A DNA stretch of 64,000 bases. Origin: Portunus trituberculatus. Lineage: Eukaryota > Arthropoda > Malacostraca > Decapoda > Portunidae. Position numbers and translations under genes: made by a program. Shown here one piece after another: positions 21,738 through 36,300 of the stretch (positions are counted from its first letter, which is position 1; the number at the start of each line of letters is the position of its first letter). The DNA lies in contig NW_025541370.1 in the NCBI RefSeq assembly GCF_017591435.1, positions 165,733-229,732 of the forward strand, in the 5' to 3' direction. The notes below the pieces were generated by a model. It was given only the letters and a program-made list of their open reading frames with translations, was not told the DNA's origin and made no database searches.

Positions 21738-22377
21738 TACTCTTGTTTGAGTCACACGGGTTTTAAGTGTAGTTTGATGGTTCCATTGACAGATTAACAT
21801 CATATCTATCTTATCAATAGCATAAAAACCCTTATGAAAAAGGTTTCTCATCTTGGTGGACTTTGAAAATAGTGGTTACATAAACTATACATTAAAACTC
21901 TTGTTTCAGTTACACAGGTTTTTAATGGTAGTTAAATAGTTCTATTGACAGATTACAATGATTTCTACTTTATCAATAGCAAAACACTCATATGAACCAA
22001 GCTCCTCATATCTGTGGTCTCTGAAAATTGTGGCAACATAACCTATATTTTAAAAAGACTCTTGCTTCAGTCACACCGATCTTTAAGGGTAGTTTGATGG
22101 TTCCATTGACAGATTAACATGATTACTACCTTACCAATAGCAAAAACACTCTTACAGATAAATTTTATCATCTCTGTGGACTATGTAAATAGTGGCCGCG
22201 TAACCTATGTTTTCAAAATACTCTTATTTCAGTCACACGGGTTTTTTGGAGTCATTTGATGGTTCTATTGACAGATTAACATGATACCTACTTGATTAGT
22301 GGCATAAAACTCTTACGAAAAGATTTCTCATCTCGGTGGACTTTGAAATACAGTGGCTGAATAATATATATTTTAAA
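21738..22377. repeat. Sat2 satellite array, left of gap
   Basis: About four 160 bp monomers, each with TATTGACAGATTAACATGAT or a close variant, join Sat1 abruptly at TCTTGTTTGAGTCACACGG. The order of monomer subtypes is the same as in 33450-34080, and the array runs into the N gap. Confidence 0.9.
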
Positions 22378-22877
22378 NNNNNNNNNNNNNNNNNNNNNNN
22401 NNNNNNNNNNNNNNNNNNNNNNNNNNNNNNNNNNNNNNNNNNNNNNNNNNNNNNNNNNNNNNNNNNNNNNNNNNNNNNNNNNNNNNNNNNNNNNNNNNNN
22501 NNNNNNNNNNNNNNNNNNNNNNNNNNNNNNNNNNNNNNNNNNNNNNNNNNNNNNNNNNNNNNNNNNNNNNNNNNNNNNNNNNNNNNNNNNNNNNNNNNNN
22601 NNNNNNNNNNNNNNNNNNNNNNNNNNNNNNNNNNNNNNNNNNNNNNNNNNNNNNNNNNNNNNNNNNNNNNNNNNNNNNNNNNNNNNNNNNNNNNNNNNNN
22701 NNNNNNNNNNNNNNNNNNNNNNNNNNNNNNNNNNNNNNNNNNNNNNNNNNNNNNNNNNNNNNNNNNNNNNNNNNNNNNNNNNNNNNNNNNNNNNNNNNNN
22801 NNNNNNNNNNNNNNNNNNNNNNNNNNNNNNNNNNNNNNNNNNNNNNNNNNNNNNNNNNNNNNNNNNNNNNNNNNNNN
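22378..22877. other. Assembly gap, exactly 500 N
   Basis: A fixed-length N run identical in size to the second gap indicates a scaffolding placeholder rather than a measured gap. The true distance and order are unknown. Confidence 0.98.
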
Positions 22878-23169
22878 CCCTGTAAAACTACAACTAGGTA
22901 AATAAACAAACACATAAAACACACACACACACACACCTGTTGTATAGTATTTGCAGTGTCCTGGGCGAGTAGTGTAGACTCGTTTTTCATGAAATCAAGT
23001 GTTAGAGAATCATGAGTAAAGAAGAGATTCCATCTAAATGCAGGTATGAGACTACGGAAAGAATGAAAGAAGATGATGACTATGTTGATGAGGGAGTAAG
23101 CGCATTCGAAGGTTTTGATACAGAAAATACTTCACTATTCAAACAAATAGTGTGTAAACATGCGTTTTG
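22878..23169 (+). other. LINE 3' end plus boundary segment, copy 2
   Basis: It starts at CCCTGTAAAACTACAACTAGG (the beta-type LINE end), has a CA tract at 22919-22936, then repeats the boundary segment with the ATG at 23012. It is almost identical to 19826-20113. Confidence 0.85.
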
Positions 23170-26100
23170 TCTACATTTCTGTGTTTTGGTGTAAAAAAGG
23201 ATGACAACTGTTAAAATAACATGTTTTTGTTACTTTTACTCTAATATCTCTATATTTGCTAGTTTTCGCACTAAAACACAAAAATGCACACAAAACGCAT
23301 CATTATACACTATTTGTTTAAGGAAGTGAAATATTTCAAAAATGGGTTATTATGATTTCCTGCATTTTATGCACTAAAACACAGAAACGCAGGCAAAATG
23401 CATGATAATACACTATTTGTTTAAGGAAATGAATTATGTCAACAATGGGTTATTTTGGTATTTTCCAGCATTTTATGCACCAAAACTCAGAGAAGCAGGC
23501 AAAACACTATATTTGCTAAAATGTCTTATTTATGTGTGTTTCAGATGTTTTATGAAAAAAAAAAAAAAAAAAAAAAAATTGAAAATTTTGTATATTCAAG
23601 TAATTTTTCATGTTTATGCCTCAGAATGACAGAATGATAAAATTGATGAAAATAAGGCAATATAGAGAAACCAAAGAAAGAGAAACAAAAAAGTCTTATT
23701 TTAGTAGTTTCCAGATTTTTTTTGCACCAAAACACAGAAAAACAGGCAAAACACATGAATAACACTATTTGCTTAAAGAACTGATATATGTAAAACATGG
23801 GTTATTTTTGTGTTTTCCAATATTTTATGCACGAAAACTTAGAAATGCTGGCAAAACACTATATTTGTATGTCTTATATACGCGTTTTAAGGTGTTTCAT
23901 GTAAAAAAAAAAAGGTTTTTCATAAAACACCTTAAAAACACAAAAATAAGACGTTTTAACAAATATAGTTTTTGCCTGCATTTCTGAGTTTTTGGTGTAT
24001 AAAATGCCGGAATACACCAATATAACTCATTTTTAACATATTTCTGTTCCTAAAACAAATATTGTGTAAGGATTCGTTTTTGCCTGCATATACCTCAGAA
24101 CGATAAAATTGATGAAAATAAGGCAATATAGAGAAACCAAAGTAAATATAACAATAACGTGTTATTTTAGTAGTTTCAGCATTTTTTGCACTAAAACACA
24201 GAAACATAGGCAAAACGCATGATAAAATACTTTGTTTAGGGAACTGAATTATGGCAACAATAGGTTATATTATTGTTTTCCAGCATTTTATGCACCAAAT
24301 CTCAAAAATGCAGGCAAAACACTATATTTGTTAAAATATTTTATATATGTGTTTTTAAGATGTTTTATGTAAAAAAAAAAAAAAGAACTATTGAAAGTTT
24401 TGTATATTCAAGTCATTTTACATTTCTATACTTCAAAACGATAAAATTCATGAAAAGCCAATATAGAGACAACCAAAGAAAAATTAAGAAAAACTTGTTA
24501 GTTTAGTAGTTTTCAGCTTTTTTTTCACCAAAACATAGAAAAGCAGGCAAAACACATGAATAACACTATTAGCTTAAAGAACTGATATATGTCAAACATG
24601 GGTTATTTTGGTGTTTTCAAACATTTTATGCACCAAAACTCAGAAATGCTGGCAAAACATTATATTTGTTAGAATGTCCTATTTATGTGTTTTTAAGGTG
24701 TTTTATGAAAAAGATAAAATAAATTTTTTTTTCATAAAACACCTTAAAAACACATAAATAAGATATTTTAACAAGTATAGTGTTTTTCCTGCATTTCTGA
24801 GTTTTTGGTGTATAAAATGCTGGAATACACCAATATAACCCATTTTTTACATATTTCTGTTCCTTAAACAAATATTGTGTAATCATTCGTTTTTGCCTGC
24901 ATTTCTGTGTTTTGGTGGAAAAAAATTTGAAAACTAATAAAATAATATGTTTTTCTTACTTTTACTTTCGTTTCTCTATATTGGCTTGATTTCATCAATT
25001 TCATCATTTTGAGACATAACAATGTAAAATGAATTCAATATACAAAATTTCCAATCGATTTTTTTTTTTTTTCATAAAACATCTTAATAGCACATAAATA
25101 AGAAGTTTAAAGGAATATAGTCTTTGTGTGCATTTCTTAGTTTTAATGAATAAAATACTGGAAAACACCTTAATAACTCATTTTTGACATATTTCAGTTC
25201 CTAAAACAAATATTGTGCAATCACGTGTTTTGTCTGCATTTTTGTGCTTTGGTGCAAAAAAAGCTGAAAACTATTAAAATAACTTGTTTTGGTTACTTTT
25301 ACTTGCATTTCTCTATATTGGCTTGTTTTGCACCAAAACACAAAAATGCAGGTAACACATCATTACACATTATTTGTTTCAGGAACTCAAATATGTCAAA
25401 AATGGGTTATTATATTGTTTTCCAGCATTTTATGCACTAAAACTCAAAAAATACACGCAAAACACTATATTTGTTGAAACTTCTTATTTATGTGTTTTCA
25501 TGGTGTTTTATGAAAAAAGACTATATCGATTGAAAATTATTTATATTCAAGTCATTTTACATTTTTATACTTCAGAACAATAAAATTGATGCAAATAAGG
25601 CAATATAGAGAAACCAAAGTAAATATAACAATAATGTGTTATTTTAGTAGTTTCAGCATCTTTTGCACTAAAACACAGAAATGCAGGCAAAACGCATGAT
25701 AAAACACTATTTGTTTAGGGAACTGAATTATGGCAACATTGGGTTATTTTGGTGTTTTCCAGCATTTTATTCACCAAAACTCAAAAATGCAGGCAAAACC
25801 CTATATTTGTTAAAACGTTTTATTTGTGTGTTTTTAAGGTGTTTTATGAAAAAAAAAAAAAAAACTCCATTGAAAGTTTTGTATATTCAAGTCATTTTAC
25901 ATTTCTATACTTTAAATACTGATTTGATGACGAAGAACTAATATATGACTGATACAGGATAACCTAGATGGGCCCTGGTGGCCCTTTGTTATCCTATTAT
26001 TTATGTTATGTTATGTTATGTTAACCCATTTTTTACATACTTCTGTTCCTTAAACAAATATTGTGTAATCATTAGGTTTTGCCTGCATTTCTGTGTTTTG

Positions 26101-26409
26101 GTGCAAAACAAGCTGAAAACTAATAGAATAATATGTTTTTCTTATTTTTTCTTTTGTTTCTCTATATTGGCTTGATTTCATGAATTTCATCATTTTGAGA
26201 CATAACATTGTAAAATGAATTCAATATATAAAATTTTCAATCGAATTTTTTTTTTTTTTCATAAAACATCTTAATAACACATAAATAAGATGTTTAAAGG
26301 AATATAGTCTTTGCGTGCATTTCTGAGTTTTGGTGCATAAAATGCTGAAAAAACCTTAATAACTCATTTTTTACATATTTCAGTTCCTTAAACAAATAGT
26401 GTGTAATCA
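23170..26409. repeat. Sat1 satellite array, less regular part
   Basis: Forward and inverted monomers with dyad centres near 23905, 24730, 25065 and 26250 are visible where poly-A meets poly-T. The first 1.65 kb matches 20114-21737. Beyond 24817 the contigs differ: contig 1 enters Sat2 while this contig continues in Sat1. A short LINE tail interrupts it at 25915-26022. Confidence 0.9.
25915..26022 (+). mobile_element. LINE 3'-end fragment with (TTATG)n tail
   Basis: GACTGATACAGGATAACCTA, then GGTGGCCCTTTGTTATCC and four TTATG units. It matches the reverse complement of 44225-44330, the 3' end of the gamma-type LINE. It is a severely 5'-truncated insertion inside the satellite. Confidence 0.85.
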
Positions 26410-29400
26410 TGTGTTTTGTCTGCATTTTTGTGTTTTGGTGCAAAAAAGCTGACAACTATTTAAATAAATCGTTTTGGTTACTTTTACTTGCATTTCTCTA
26501 TATTGGCTTGTTTTCACACCAAAACAAAATGCAGGCAAAACGCATCATTACACATTATTTGTTTAAAGAACTCATATATGTCAAAATGGGTTATTATATT
26601 GTTTTCCAGCATTTTATGCACTAAAACTCAGAAATGGAAGCAAAACATTATATTTGTTGAAACTTCTTATTTATGTGTTTTCAAGGTGTTTTATGAAAAA
26701 AGACTATATCGATTGAAAATTTTTTATATTTGTCATTTTACACTTTTATACCTCAGAAAGATAAAATTGATGAAAATAAGGCAATATAGAGAAACCACAA
26801 TAAATATAACATTAACGTGTTATTTTAGTAGTTTCAGCATTTTTTGCACTAAAACACAGAAATGCAGGCAAAACGCATGATGAAACACTATTTGTTTAGG
26901 GAACTGAATTATGGCAACAATGGGTTATTTTGGTGTTTTCCAGCATTTTATGCACCAAAACTCAAAAATGCAGGAAAACACTATATTTGTTAAAATGTTT
27001 TGTTTTGTTTATGTGTTTTTAAGGTGTTTTATGGAAAAAAAAAAAAACTATCTCGATTGAAAGTTTTGTATATTCAAATCATTTTACATTTCTATACTTC
27101 AAAACGATAAAATTCATGAAAAGCCAATATAGACATAACCAAAGAAAAAGTAAGAAAATATTGTTAGTTTAGTAGTTTTCAGCTTTTTTTTCACCAAAAC
27201 ATAGAAAAGCAGGCAAAACGCATAACACTATTTGCTTAAAGAACTAATATATGTCAAACATGGGTTCTTTTGGTGTTTTCAAACATTTTATGCACCAAAA
27301 CTCAGAAATGCTGGCAAAACACTATATTTGTTAAAATGTCTTATTTATGTGTTTTTAAGGTGTTTTATGCAAAAAATAAAATAAATTTTTTTTTTCATAA
27401 AACATCTTAAGAAACACATAAATAAGATATTTTAACAAGTATAGTGTTTTGCCTGCATTTCAAGTTTTGGTGTATAAAATGCTGATACACCTATATAACC
27501 CATTTTGACATATTTCTGTTCCTTAAACAAATATTGTGTAATCTTTAGTTTTTGCCTGCATTTCTGTGTTTTGGTGCAAAAAAAGCTGAAAACTAATAGA
27601 ATAATATGTTTTTCTTATTTTTTCTTTTGTTTCTCTATATTGGCTTGATTTCATGAATTTCATCATTTTGAGACATAACATTGTAAAATAAATTCAATAT
27701 ATAAAATTTCTAATTTTTTTTTTTTTTCATAAAACATCTTAATAACACATATATAAGATGTTTAAAGGAATATAGTCTTTGCGTGCATTTCTGAGTTTTG
27801 GTACATAAAATGCTGGAAAACACCTTAATAACTCATTTTTACATATTTCAGTTCCTTAAACAAATAGTGTGTAATCATGTGTTTTGTCTGCATTTTGTGT
27901 TTTGGTGCAAAAAGCTGACAACTATTTAAATAAATCGTTTTGGTTACTTTTACTTGCATTTCTCTATATTGGCTTGTTTTCACACCAAAACAAAAATGCA
28001 GGCAAAACGCATCATTACACATTATTTGTTTAAAGAACTCATATATGTCAAAAATGGGTTATTATATTGTTTTCCAGCATTTTATGCACTAAAACTCAGA
28101 AATGGAAGCAAAACATTATATTTGTTGAAACTTCTTATTTATGTGTTTTCAAGGTGTTTTATGAAAAAAGACTATATCGATTGAAAATTTTTTATATTTG
28201 TCATTTTACACTTTTATACCTCAGAAAGATAAAATTGATGAAAATAAGGCAATATAGAGAAACCACAATAAATATAACATTAACGTGTTATTTTAGTAGT
28301 TTCAGCATTTTTTGCACTAAAACACAGAAATGCAGGCAAAACGCATGATGAAACACTATTTGTTTAGGGAACTGAATTATGGCAACAATGGGTTATTTTG
28401 GTGTTTTCCAGCATTTTATGCACCAAAACTCAAAAATGCAGGGAAAACACTATATTTGTTAAAACGTTTTGTTTTGTTTATGTGTTTTTAAGGTGTTTTA
28501 TGGAAAAAAAAAAACTATCTCGATTGAAAGTTTTGTATATTCAAATCATTTTACATTTCTATACTTCAAAACGATAAAATTCATGAAAAGACAATATAGA
28601 CATAACCAAAGAAAAAGTAAGAAAATATTGTTAGTTTAGTAGTTTTCAGCTTTTTTTTCACCAAAACATAGAAAAGCAGGCAAAACGCATAACACTATTT
28701 GCTTAAAGAACTAATATATGTCAAACATGGGTTCTTTTGGTGTTTTCAAACATTTTATGCACCAAAACTCAGAAATGCTGGCAAAACACTATATTTGTTA
28801 AAATGTCTTATTTATGTGTTTTAAGGTGTTTTATGCAAAAAAAAAATTTTTTTTTTTTCATAAAACATCTTAAAACACATAAATAAGATATTTTAACAAG
28901 TATAGTGTTTTGCCTGCATTTCAAGTTTTGGTGTATAAAATGCTGATACACCTATATAACCCATTTTGACATACTTCTGTTCCTTAAACAAATATTGTGT
29001 AATCTTTAGTTTTGCCTGCATTTCTGTGTTTTGGTGCAAAAAGCTGAAAACTAATAGAATAATATGTTTTTCTTATTTTTCTTTTGTTTCTCTATATTGG
29101 CTTGATTTCATGAATTTCATCATTTTGAGACATAACATTGTAAAATGAATTCAATATATAAAATTTCCAATCGAAAGTTTTTTTTTTTTTCATAAAACAT
29201 CTTAATAACACATAAATAAGATGTTTAAAGGAATATAGTCTTTGCGTGCATTTCTGAGTTTTGGTGCATAAAATGCTGAAAACACCTTAATAACTCATTT
29301 TTACATATTTCAGTTCCTTAAACAAATAGTGTGTAATCATGTGTTTTGTCTGCATTTTGTGTTTTGGTGCAAAAAAGCTGACAACTATTTAAATAAATCG

Positions 29401-32400
29401 TTTTGGTTACTTTTACTTGCATTTCTCTATATTGGCTTGTTTTCACACCAAAACAAAAATGCAGGCAAAACGCATCATTACACATTATTTGTTTAAAGAA
29501 CTCATATATGTCAAAATGGGTTATTATATTGTTTTCCAGCATTTTATGCACTAAAACTCAGAAATGGAAGCAAAACATTATATTTGTTGAAACTTCTTAT
29601 TTATGTGTTTTCAAGGTGTTTTATGAAAAAAGACTATATCGATTGAAAATTTTTTATATTTGTCATTTTACACTTTTATACCTCAGAAAGATAAAATTGA
29701 TGAAAATAAGGCAATATAGAGAAACCACAATAAATATAACATTAACGTGTTATTTTAGTAGTTTCAGCATTTTTTGCACTAAAACACAGAAATGCAGGCA
29801 AAACGCATGATGAAACACTATTTGTTTAGGGAACTGAATTATGGCAACAATGGGTTATTTTGGTGTTTTCCAGCATTTTATGCACCAAAACTCAAAAATG
29901 CAGGAAAACACTATATTTGTTAAAACGTTTTGTTTTGTTTATGTGTTTTTAAGGTGTTTTATGGAAAAAAAAAAAACTATCTCGATTGAAAGTTTTGTAT
30001 ATTCAAATCATTTTACATTTCTATACTTCAAAACGATAAAATTCATGAAAAGACAATATAGACATAACCAAAGAAAAAGTAAGAAAATATTGTTAGTTTA
30101 GTAGTTTTCAGCTTTTTTTCACCAAAACATAGAAAAGCAGGCAAAACGCATAACACTATTTGCTTAAAGAACTAATATATGTCAAACATGGGTTCTTTTG
30201 GTGTTTTCAAACATTTTATGCACCAAAACTCAGAAATGCTGGCAAAACACTATATTTGTTAAAATGTCTTATTTATGTGTTTTAAGGTGTTTTATGCAAA
30301 AAATAAAATTTTTTTTTCATAAAACATCTTAAAACACATAAATAAGATATTTTAACAAGTATAGTGTTTTGCCTGCATTTCAAGTTTTTGGTGTATAAAA
30401 TGCTGATACACCTATATAACCCATTTTTGACATATTTCTGTTCCTTAAACAAATATTGTGTAATCTTTAGTTTTTGCCTGCATTTCTGTGTTTTGGTGCA
30501 AAAAAGCTGAAAACTAATAGAATAATATGTTTTTCTTATTTTTTCTTTTGTTTCTCTATATTGGCTTGATTTCATGAATTTCATCATTTTGAGACATAAC
30601 ATTGTAAAATGAATTCAATATATAAAATTTCCAATCAATTTTTTTTTTTTTTCATAAAACATCTTAATAACACATAAATAAGATGTTTAAAGGAATATAG
30701 TCTTTGCGTGCATTTCTGAGTTTTGGTGCATAAAATGCTGAAAAAACCTTAATAACTCATTTTTTACATATTTCAGTTCCTTAAACAAATAGTGTGTAAT
30801 CATGTGTTTTGTCTGCATTTTTGTGTTTTGGTGCAAAAAAAGCTGACAACTATTTAAATAAATCGTTTTGGTTACTTTTACTTGCATTTCTCTATATTGG
30901 CTTGTTTTCACACCAAAACAAAATGCAGGCAAAACGCATCATTACACATTATTTGTTTAAAGAACTCATATATGTCAAAAATGGGTTATTATATTGTTTT
31001 CCAGCATTTTATGCACTAAAACTCAGAAATGGAAGCAAAACATTATATTTGTTGAAACTTCTTATTTATGTGTTTTCAAGGTGTTTTATGAAAAAAGACT
31101 ATATCGATTGAAAATTTTTTATATTTGTCATTTTACACTTTTATACCTCAGAAAGATAAAATTGATGAAAATAAGGCAATATAGAGAAACCACAATAAAT
31201 ATAACATTAACGTGTTATTTTAGTAGTTTCAGCATTTTTTGCACTAAAACACAGAAATGCAGGCAAAACGCATGATGAAACACTATTTGTTTAGGGAACT
31301 GAATTATGGCAACAATGGGTTATTTTGGTGTTTTCCAGCATTTTATGCACCAAAACTCAAAAATGCAGGAAAACACTATATTTGTTAAAACGTTTTGTTT
31401 TGTTTATGTGTTTTAAGGTGTTTTATGGAAAAAAAAAAAAACTATCTCGATTGAAAGTTTTGTATATTCAAATCATTTTACATTTCTATACTTCAAAACG
31501 ATAAAATTCATGAAAAGACAATATAGACATAACCAAAGAAAAGTAAGAAAATATTGTTAGTTTAGTAGTTTTCAGCTTTTTTCACCAAAACATAGAAAAG
31601 CAGGCAAAACGCATAACACTATTTGCTTAAAGAACTAATATATGTCAAACATGGGTTCTTTTGGTGTTTTCAAACATTTTATGCACCAAAACTCAGAAAT
31701 GCTGGCAAAACACTATATTTGTTAAAATGTCTTATTTATGTGTTTTAAGGTGTTTTATGCAAAAAAAAAAATTTTTTTTTTCATAAAACATCTTAAAACA
31801 CATAAATAAGATATTTTAACAAGTATAGTGTTTTGCCTGCATTTCAAGTTTTGGTGTATAAAATGCTGACACCTATATAACCCATTTTGACATATTCTGT
31901 TCCTTAAACAAATATTGTGTAATCTTTAGTTTTGCCTGCATTTCTGTGTTTTGGTGCAAAACAAGCTGAAAACTAATACAATAATATGTTTTTCTTATTT
32001 TTTCTTTTGTTTCTCTATATTGGCTTGATTTCATGAATTTCATCATTTTGAGACATAACATTGTAAAATGAATTCAATATATAAAATTTCCAATCGAAAG
32101 TTTTTTTTTTTTTCATAAAACATCTTAATAACACATAAATAAGATGTTTAAAGGAATATAGTCTTTGCGTGCATTTCTGAGTTTTGGTGCATAAAATGCT
32201 GGAAAACACCTTAATAACTCATTTTTTACATATTTCAGTTCCTTAAACAAATAGTGTGTAATCATGTGTTTTGTCTGCATTTTGTGTTTTGGTGCAAAAA
32301 GCTGACAACTATTTAAATAAATCGTTTTGGTTACTTTTACTTGCATTTCTCTATATTGGCTTGTTTTCACACCAAAACAAAAATGCAGGCAAAACGCATC

Positions 32401-33350
32401 ATTACACATTATTTGTTTAAAGAACTCATATATGTCAAAATGGGTTATTATATTGTTTTCCAGCATTTTATGCACTAAAACTCAGAAATGGAAGCAAAAC
32501 ATTATATTTGTTGAAACTTCTTATTTATGTGTTTTCAAGGTGTTTTATGAAAAAAGACTATATCGATTGAAAATTTTTTATATTTGTCATTTTACACTTT
32601 TATACCTCAGAAAGATAAAATTGATGAAAATAAGGCAATATAGAGAAACCACAATAAATATAACATTAACGTGTTATTTTAGTAGTTTCAGCATTTTTTG
32701 CACTAAAACACAGAAATGCAGGCAAAACGCATGATGAAACACTATTTGTTTAGGGAACTGAATTATGGCAACAATGGGTTATTTTGGTGTTTTCCAGCAT
32801 TTTATGCACCAAAACTCAAAAATGCAGGAAAACACTATATTTGTTAAAACGTTTTGTTTTGTTTATGTGTTTTAAGGTGTTTTATGGAAAAAAAAAAAAC
32901 TATCTCGATTGAAAGTTTTGTATATTCAAATCATTTTACATTTCTATACTTCAAAACGATAAAATTCATGAAAAGCCAATATAGACATAACCAAAGAAAA
33001 AGTAAGAAAATATTGTTAGTTTAGTAGTTTTCAGCTTTTTTCACCAAAACATAGAAAAGCAGGCAAACGCATAACACTATTTGCTTAAAGAACTAATATA
33101 TGTCAAACACACTATTTGTTTTAAAGAACTAATATATGTCAAACATGGGTTCTTTTGGTGTTTTCAAACATTTTATGCACCAAAACTCAGAAATATTTGG
33201 CAAAAACTATATTTGTTAAAATGTCTTATTTATGTGTTTTAAGTGTTTTATGCAAAAAATAAAATTAAAAAAATGGTATTTTTTTTCATAAAACATCTTA
33301 AAACACATAAATAAGATATTTTAACAAGTATAGTGTGGTTTGCCTGCATT
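26410..33350. repeat. Sat1 higher-order repeat, ~1.46 kb units
   Basis: Homologous points at 26410, 27880, 29341, 30805 and 32268 give unit lengths of 1470, 1461, 1464 and 1463; the last unit is partial with small rearrangements after 33100. Each unit holds about three forward and two inverted monomers, with ten copies of the ~28 bp motif. Two inversion points occur per unit: tail-to-tail at the poly-A/poly-T junction (for example 27385, 28850) and head-to-head near 27940 and 29400. Units differ mainly by homopolymer length, implying recent homogenisation. Confidence 0.93.
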
Positions 33351-33351
33351 T

Positions 33352-36300
33352 CTACTTTATATGTAGCAAAAACACTAATACGAACCAAGCTCCTCATATC
33401 TGTGGACGTTGAAAATTGTATACATAACCTATATTTTCAAAACACTCTTGTTTGAGTCACACGGGTTTTAAGTGTAGTTTGATGGTTCCATTGACAGATT
33501 AACATCATATCTATCTTATCAATAGCAAAAACCCTTATGAAAAGGTTTCTCATCTTGGTGGACTTTGAAAATAGTGGTTACATAAACTATACATTAAAAA
33601 CTCTTGTTTTAGTTACACAGGTTTTAATGGTAGTTTAATAGTTCTATTGACAGATTACAATGATTTCTACTTTATCAATAGCAAAAACACTCATATGAAC
33701 CAAGCTCCTCATATCTGTGGTCTCTGAAAATTGTGGCAACATAACCTATATTTTAAAAGACTCTTGCTTCAGTCACACCGATCTTTAAGGGTAGTTTGAT
33801 GGTTCCATTGACAGATTAACATGATTACTACCTTACCAATAGCAAAAACACTCTTACAGATAAATTTTATCATCTCTGTGGACTGTGAAAACAGTGGCCG
33901 CGTAACCTATGTTTTCAAAATACTCTTATTTCAGTCACACGGGTTTTTTGGGGTCATTTGATGGTTCTATTGACAGATTAACATGATACCTACTTGATTA
34001 GTGGCATAAAACTCTTACGAAAAGATTTCTCATCTCGGTGGACTTTGAAATACAGTGGCTGAATAATATATATTTTAAAAATTCTTGTTTCAGTTACACG
34101 GATTTTCAATGGTAGTTTTATAGTTCTATTGACAGATTAACATGATTTCTACTTTATATGTAGCAAAAACACTAATACGAACCAAGCTCCTCATATCTGT
34201 GGACGTTGAAAATTGTGGCTACATAACCTATATTTTCAAAACACTCTTGTTTGAGTCACACGGGTTTTAAGTGTAGTTTGATGGTTCCATTGACAGATTA
34301 ACATCATATCTATCTTATCAATAGCATAAAACCCTTATGAAAAGGTTTCTCATCTTGGTGGACTTTGAAAATAGTGGTTACATAAACTATACATTAAAAA
34401 CTCTTGTTTTAGTTACACAGGTTTTAATGGTAGTTTAATAGTTCTATTGACAGATTACAATGATTTCTACTTTATCAATAGCAAAAACACTCATATGAAC
34501 CAAGCTCCTCATATCTGTGGTCTCTGAAAATTGTGGCAACATAACCTATATTTTAAAAGACTCTTGCTTCAGTCACACCGATCTTTAAGGGTAGTTTGAT
34601 GGTTCCATTGACAGATTAACATGATTACTACCTTACCAATAGCAAAAACACTCTTACAGATAAATTTTATCATCTCTGTGGACTGTGAAAACAGTGGCCG
34701 CGTAACCTATGTTTTCAAAATACTCTTATTTCAGTCACACGGGTTTTTTGGGGTCATTTGATGGTTCTATTGACAGATTAACATGATACCTACTTGATTA
34801 GTGGCATAAAACTCTTACGAAAAGATTTCTCATCTCGGTGGACTTTGAAATACAGTGGCTGAATAATATATATTTTAAAAATTCTTGTTTCAGTTACACG
34901 GATTTTCAATGGTAGTTTTATAGTTCTATTGACAGATTAACATGATTTCTACTTTATATGTAGCAAAAACACTAATACGAACCAAGCTCCTCATATCTGT
35001 GGACGTTGAAAATTGTGGCTACATAACCTATATTTTCAAAACACTCTTGTTTGAGTCACACGGGTTTTAAGTGTAGTTTGATGGTTCCATTGACAGATTA
35101 ACATCATATCTATCTTATCAATAGCATAAAACCCTTATGAAAAGGTTTCTCATCTTGGTGGACTTTGAAAATAGTGGTTACATAAACTATACATTAAAAA
35201 CTCTTGTTTCAGTTACACAGGTTTTTAATGGTAGTTTAATAGTTCTATTGACAGATTACAATGATTTCTACTTTATCAATAGCAAAAACACTCATATGAA
35301 CCAAGCTCCTCATATCTGTGGTCTCTGAAAATTGTGGCAACATAACCTATATTTTAAAAGACTCTTGCTTCAGTCACACCGATCTTTAAGGGTAGTTTGA
35401 TGGTTCCATTGACAGATTAACATGATTACTACCTTACCAATAGCAAAAACACTCTTACAGATAAATTTTATCATCTCTGTGGACTGTGAAAACAGTGGCC
35501 GCGTAACCTATGTTTTCAAAATACTCTTATTTCAGTCACACGGGTTTTTTGGGGTCATTTGATGGTTCTATTGACAGATTAACATGATACCTACTTGATT
35601 AGTGGCATAAAACTCTTACGAAAAGATTTCTCATCTCGGTGGACTTTGAAATACAGTGGCTGAATAATATATATTTTAAAAATTCTTGTTTCAGTTACAC
35701 GGATTTTCAATGGTAGTTTTATAGTTCTATTGACAGATTAACATGATTTCTACTTTATATGTAGCAAAACACTAATACGAACCAAGCTCCTCATATCTGT
35801 GGACGTTGAAAATTGTGGCTACATAACCTATATTTTCAAAACACTCTTGTTTGAGTCACACGGGTTTTTAAGTGTAGTTTGATGGTTCCATTGACAGATT
35901 AACATCATATCTATCTTATCAATAGCATAAAACCCTTATGAAAAGGTTTCTCATCTTGGTGGACTTTGAAAAATAGTGGTTACATAAACTATACATTAAA
36001 AACTCTTGTTTCAGTTACACAGGTTTTTAATGGTAGTTTAATAGTTCTATTGACAGATTACAATGATTTCTACTTTATCAATAGCAAAAACACTCATATG
36101 AACCAAGCTCCTCATATCTGTGGTCTCTGAAAATTGTGGCAACATAACCTATATTTTAAAAAGACTCTTGCTTCAGTCACACCGATCTTTAAGGGTAGTT
36201 TGATGGTTCCATTGACAGATTAACATGATTACTACCTTACCAATAGCAAAATCACTCTTATGGATAAATTTTATCATCTCTGTGGACTGTGAAAACATTG

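Noticed and set aside
22296..22990. Long open frames spanning the first N gap, and similar ones at 54898-55560
   Set aside because: They are mostly unknown residues created by N; nothing is encoded.
26488..32734. Recurrent 93-135 codon open frames in every 1.46 kb unit
   Set aside because: They repeat because the satellite repeats. Start points and lengths shift with homopolymer indels, composition is Phe/Tyr/Lys-rich noise, and no domain or start context is present.
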